Assembly: GCF_036059255.1 (NCBI RefSeq)
Contig: NZ_CP107947.1
Coordinates: 496,001-560,000, forward strand
Source: Micromonospora sp. NBC_00389
Lineage (GTDB): Bacteria; Actinomycetota; Actinomycetes; Mycobacteriales; Micromonosporaceae
Reading direction: 5' to 3'
DNA length: 64,000 bases
Part shown: piece by piece, positions 62,758 to 64,000 of the stretch
How positions within the stretch are numbered: position 1 is the stretch's first letter
Layout of the letters: every line of letters starts with the position of its first letter
Translations under genes and position numbers: made by a program
The notes under the pieces: model-generated
The model's input: the letters and a program-made list of their open reading frames with translations, nothing else
The model's database searches: none
Told to the model about the DNA's origin: nothing

Positions 62758-64000
62758 GTTCTGCCAGGGTATGGGCTGTGCTGTTCGGGGTCGAGCAGGC
62801 GGTTGTTGAGGGTGTCGAGTTCGATCAGGCTGAGTCGTTGTTGGTGGCTCGGGTGCGGGTGTGTCGGGGTGCGCGGCGGCGGTGTCCGCATTGCGGGCGG
62901 CGGTGTGTCGGCTATGACGCTGGTGCCCGGCGGCGGTGGCGGGCGTTGGATCTGGGTGCGGTGCGGGCGGTGGTTGAGGCCGACGCGCCGCGGGTGTCGT
63001 GTCCGGATCATGGTGTGGTGGTCGCGGCGGTGCCGTGGGCTCGTCATGGGGCGGGGCATACGCGGGCGTTCGACGCGACGGTGGCGTGGTTGGCGGTGCA
63101 TACGGCGAAGTCCGCGGTGTCGCGGCTGATGCGGATCGGGTGGCGCACGGTCGGGGCGATCGTGGCCCGGGTATGGGCCGACACCGGTGCCGTGACGGAT
63201 CGCTATGACGGGTTACGCCGGATCGGTATTGATGAGGTCAGTTACAAGAAGGGCCACCGGTATCTGACGGTGGTCGTCGATCATGACAGCGGTCGGCTGG
63301 TCTGGGCCGCGCCCGGCAAGAGCGCGGCCACGTTGCACGCGTTCTTCGACCTGCTCGGTCCCGGCCGCGCCGCCGCGATCACTCATGTGTCCGCTGACGG
63401 CGCCGATTGGATCACCACGGTGGTCCGGCGCCGGTGCCCCCGAGCAGTCCGATGCGCTGACCCGTTCCACGTGGTCGCCTGGGCCAGCGACGCCGTGGAC
63501 CGGGTCCGCCGTCAGGTCTGGAACGAAGCCGCAGGTCGAGGGGCCGGTCGTCGCGGCGTCGCCGTTGGTGAGGCCCGGATGTTGAAGAACACCCGTTGGG
63601 CGTTGTGGAAAAACCCGCAGAACCTCACCGACGCCCAGCAGGCCAAACTCGCCTGGATCGCCAAGACCCACCCCCGCCTGCACCGAGCATGGGCGTTGAA
63701 GGAAGGCCTACGACTGGTGTTCACCCTGGCCAAGACCAGCCCGACCGCCGCGGTCGAAGCCCTCGACCGGTGGATCGGATGGGCCCGCCGCAGCCGCATC
63801 GACATCTTCATCGACCTGCAACGACGCATCACACGACACCGCGACGCCATCATCGCGTCCATCGAACACGGCCTGTCCAACGGCCGCATCGAATCCGTCA
63901 ACGCCAAGATCCGCCTGATCACCCGGATGGCCTTCGGATTCCACTCACCCGACGCCCTCATCGCCCTGGCCATGCTCAGCCTCGGCGGCCACCGACCCGA
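62754..64000 (+). CDS. ISL3-family transposase (3' end cut by window edge)
   Basis: At least 415 codons, open to the window edge. Begins ATG at 62754 with GGAG 7 nt upstream. The N-terminal zinc finger CPHCGRRC...VSCPDHG binds the ends. The DDE core begins with RRIGIDEVSYKKGHRYLTVVV (first Asp), then the second Asp in VSADGADW; the final Glu is expected near the SNGRIESVNAKI segment (about 63880). That last block is close to the family's C-terminus, so only a few residues should be missing. No stop or frameshift is seen, so the gene looks functional. Confidence 0.9.
   Translation, partial: MRSARVWAVLFGVEQAVVEGVEFDQAESLLVARVRVCRGARRRCPHCGRRCVGYDAGARRRWRALDLGAVRAVVEADAPRVSCPDHGVVVAAVPWARHGAGHTRAFDATVAWLAVHTAKSAVSRLMRIGWRTVGAIVARVWADTGAVTDRYDGLRRIGIDEVSYKKGHRYLTVVVDHDSGRLVWAAPGKSAATLHAFFDLLGPGRAAAITHVSADGADWITTVVRRRCPRAVRCADPFHVVAWASDAVDRVRRQVWNEAAGRGAGRRGVAVGEARMLKNTRWALWKNPQNLTDAQQAKLAWIAKTHPRLHRAWALKEGLRLVFTLAKTSPTAAVEALDRWIGWARRSRIDIFIDLQRRITRHRDAIIASIEHGLSNGRIESVNAKIRLITRMAFGFHSPDALIALAMLSLGGHRP

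Larger units (their letters stand above)
62641..64000 (+). mobile_element. ISL3-family insertion sequence, right end beyond window
   Basis: The left end is placed at GGGTCTTGTGTCGTG (62641), preceded by the AT-rich octamer ATATTTAT, a plausible 8-bp target site. An ISL3-type transposase starts 113 bp inside. The leader contains a long inverted repeat that buries the start codon. The right end and second target copy are outside the window, so limits are provisional. Confidence 0.75.

Overview
The window is high-GC actinobacterial chromosome, most likely from Micromonospora or a close relative. This placement is an inference. It rests on codon bias, frequent GTG starts, a WhiB protein, an XRE/DUF397 pair, DUF5753, DUF1707, DUF5319, GuaB3, a His-tailed GroEL behind GroES, and gene order. 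The series guaA - choD-type oxidase - guaB3 - guaB2 - DUF5319 - whiB - groL - groS - tsaD - rimI - tsaB matches the backbone I know from mycobacteria (the guaA to tsaB segment). Likewise pcrA beside an AroQ-delta chorismate mutase matches the uvrD1/Rv0948c pair. The backbone is interrupted by lineage-specific cargo.

Layout. 1-2.8 kb: pcrA (cut by the left edge) and chorismate mutase, the latter behind an attenuator whose leader peptide carries a Tyr-Tyr-Phe-Tyr-Tyr run. 2.8-8.5 kb: a five-gene oligopeptide/dipeptide ABC importer on the minus strand. 9-10.5 kb: a frameshifted LmbE-type deacetylase remnant and a thioester-domain, LPXTG-like surface protein. 10.7-15.4 kb: a PspC-type envelope-stress module (NarL regulator, PspC sensor kinase, and a divergent PspC/LiaF-like protein with a small membrane protein). 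15.5-17.9 kb: phosphatidylserine decarboxylase and CDP-diacylglycerol-serine transferase facing each other. 18.1-20.1 kb: two paralogous double-Nudix genes separated by a palindrome and a G-quadruplex motif. 20.2-36.8 kb: a small PspC protein, guaA, the GMC oxidase, an LCP protein, two M1 metallopeptidase lipoproteins, a secreted sugar module (Tat-exported TIM barrel, and a ThuA/glucose-sorbosone dehydrogenase/PKD protein), guaB3, guaB2 and DUF5319. 36.9-38.4 kb: a BldM-like regulator divergent from a WhiB protein.

38.5-39.8 kb: a complete IS481-type element that has split a perfect 18-bp-arm palindrome and left a 13-bp target duplication. 39.9-46.7 kb: a membrane-anchored molybdopterin oxidoreductase, groL and groS with two CIRCE operators around one promoter, an XRE/DUF397 pair, a methyltransferase and a YbaK deacylase. 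46.8-51.7 kb: a xylose-type sugar ABC importer with its ROK regulator, then a DUF1707 protein. 51.8-55.3 kb: a compact minus-strand operon encoding a MauE-like protein, two MauD-like thioredoxin-fold membrane proteins, a polytopic membrane protein, a micropeptide, an alpha-beta barrel-like protein and a Tat-exported small protein with eight Cys and two Trp. A decayed copy of the DUF1707 gene start lies on its far side. 55.6-64 kb: a DUF4142 protein, an asymmetric heterodimeric ABC exporter, an ABM-like protein, tsaD, rimI, tsaB and the left part of an ISL3 element that runs off the right edge.

The best candidates for new biology are the Mau-like maturation operon with its Cys/Trp-rich substrate candidate, the aromatic attenuator in front of chorismate mutase, and the palindromes that insertion sequences appear to target.
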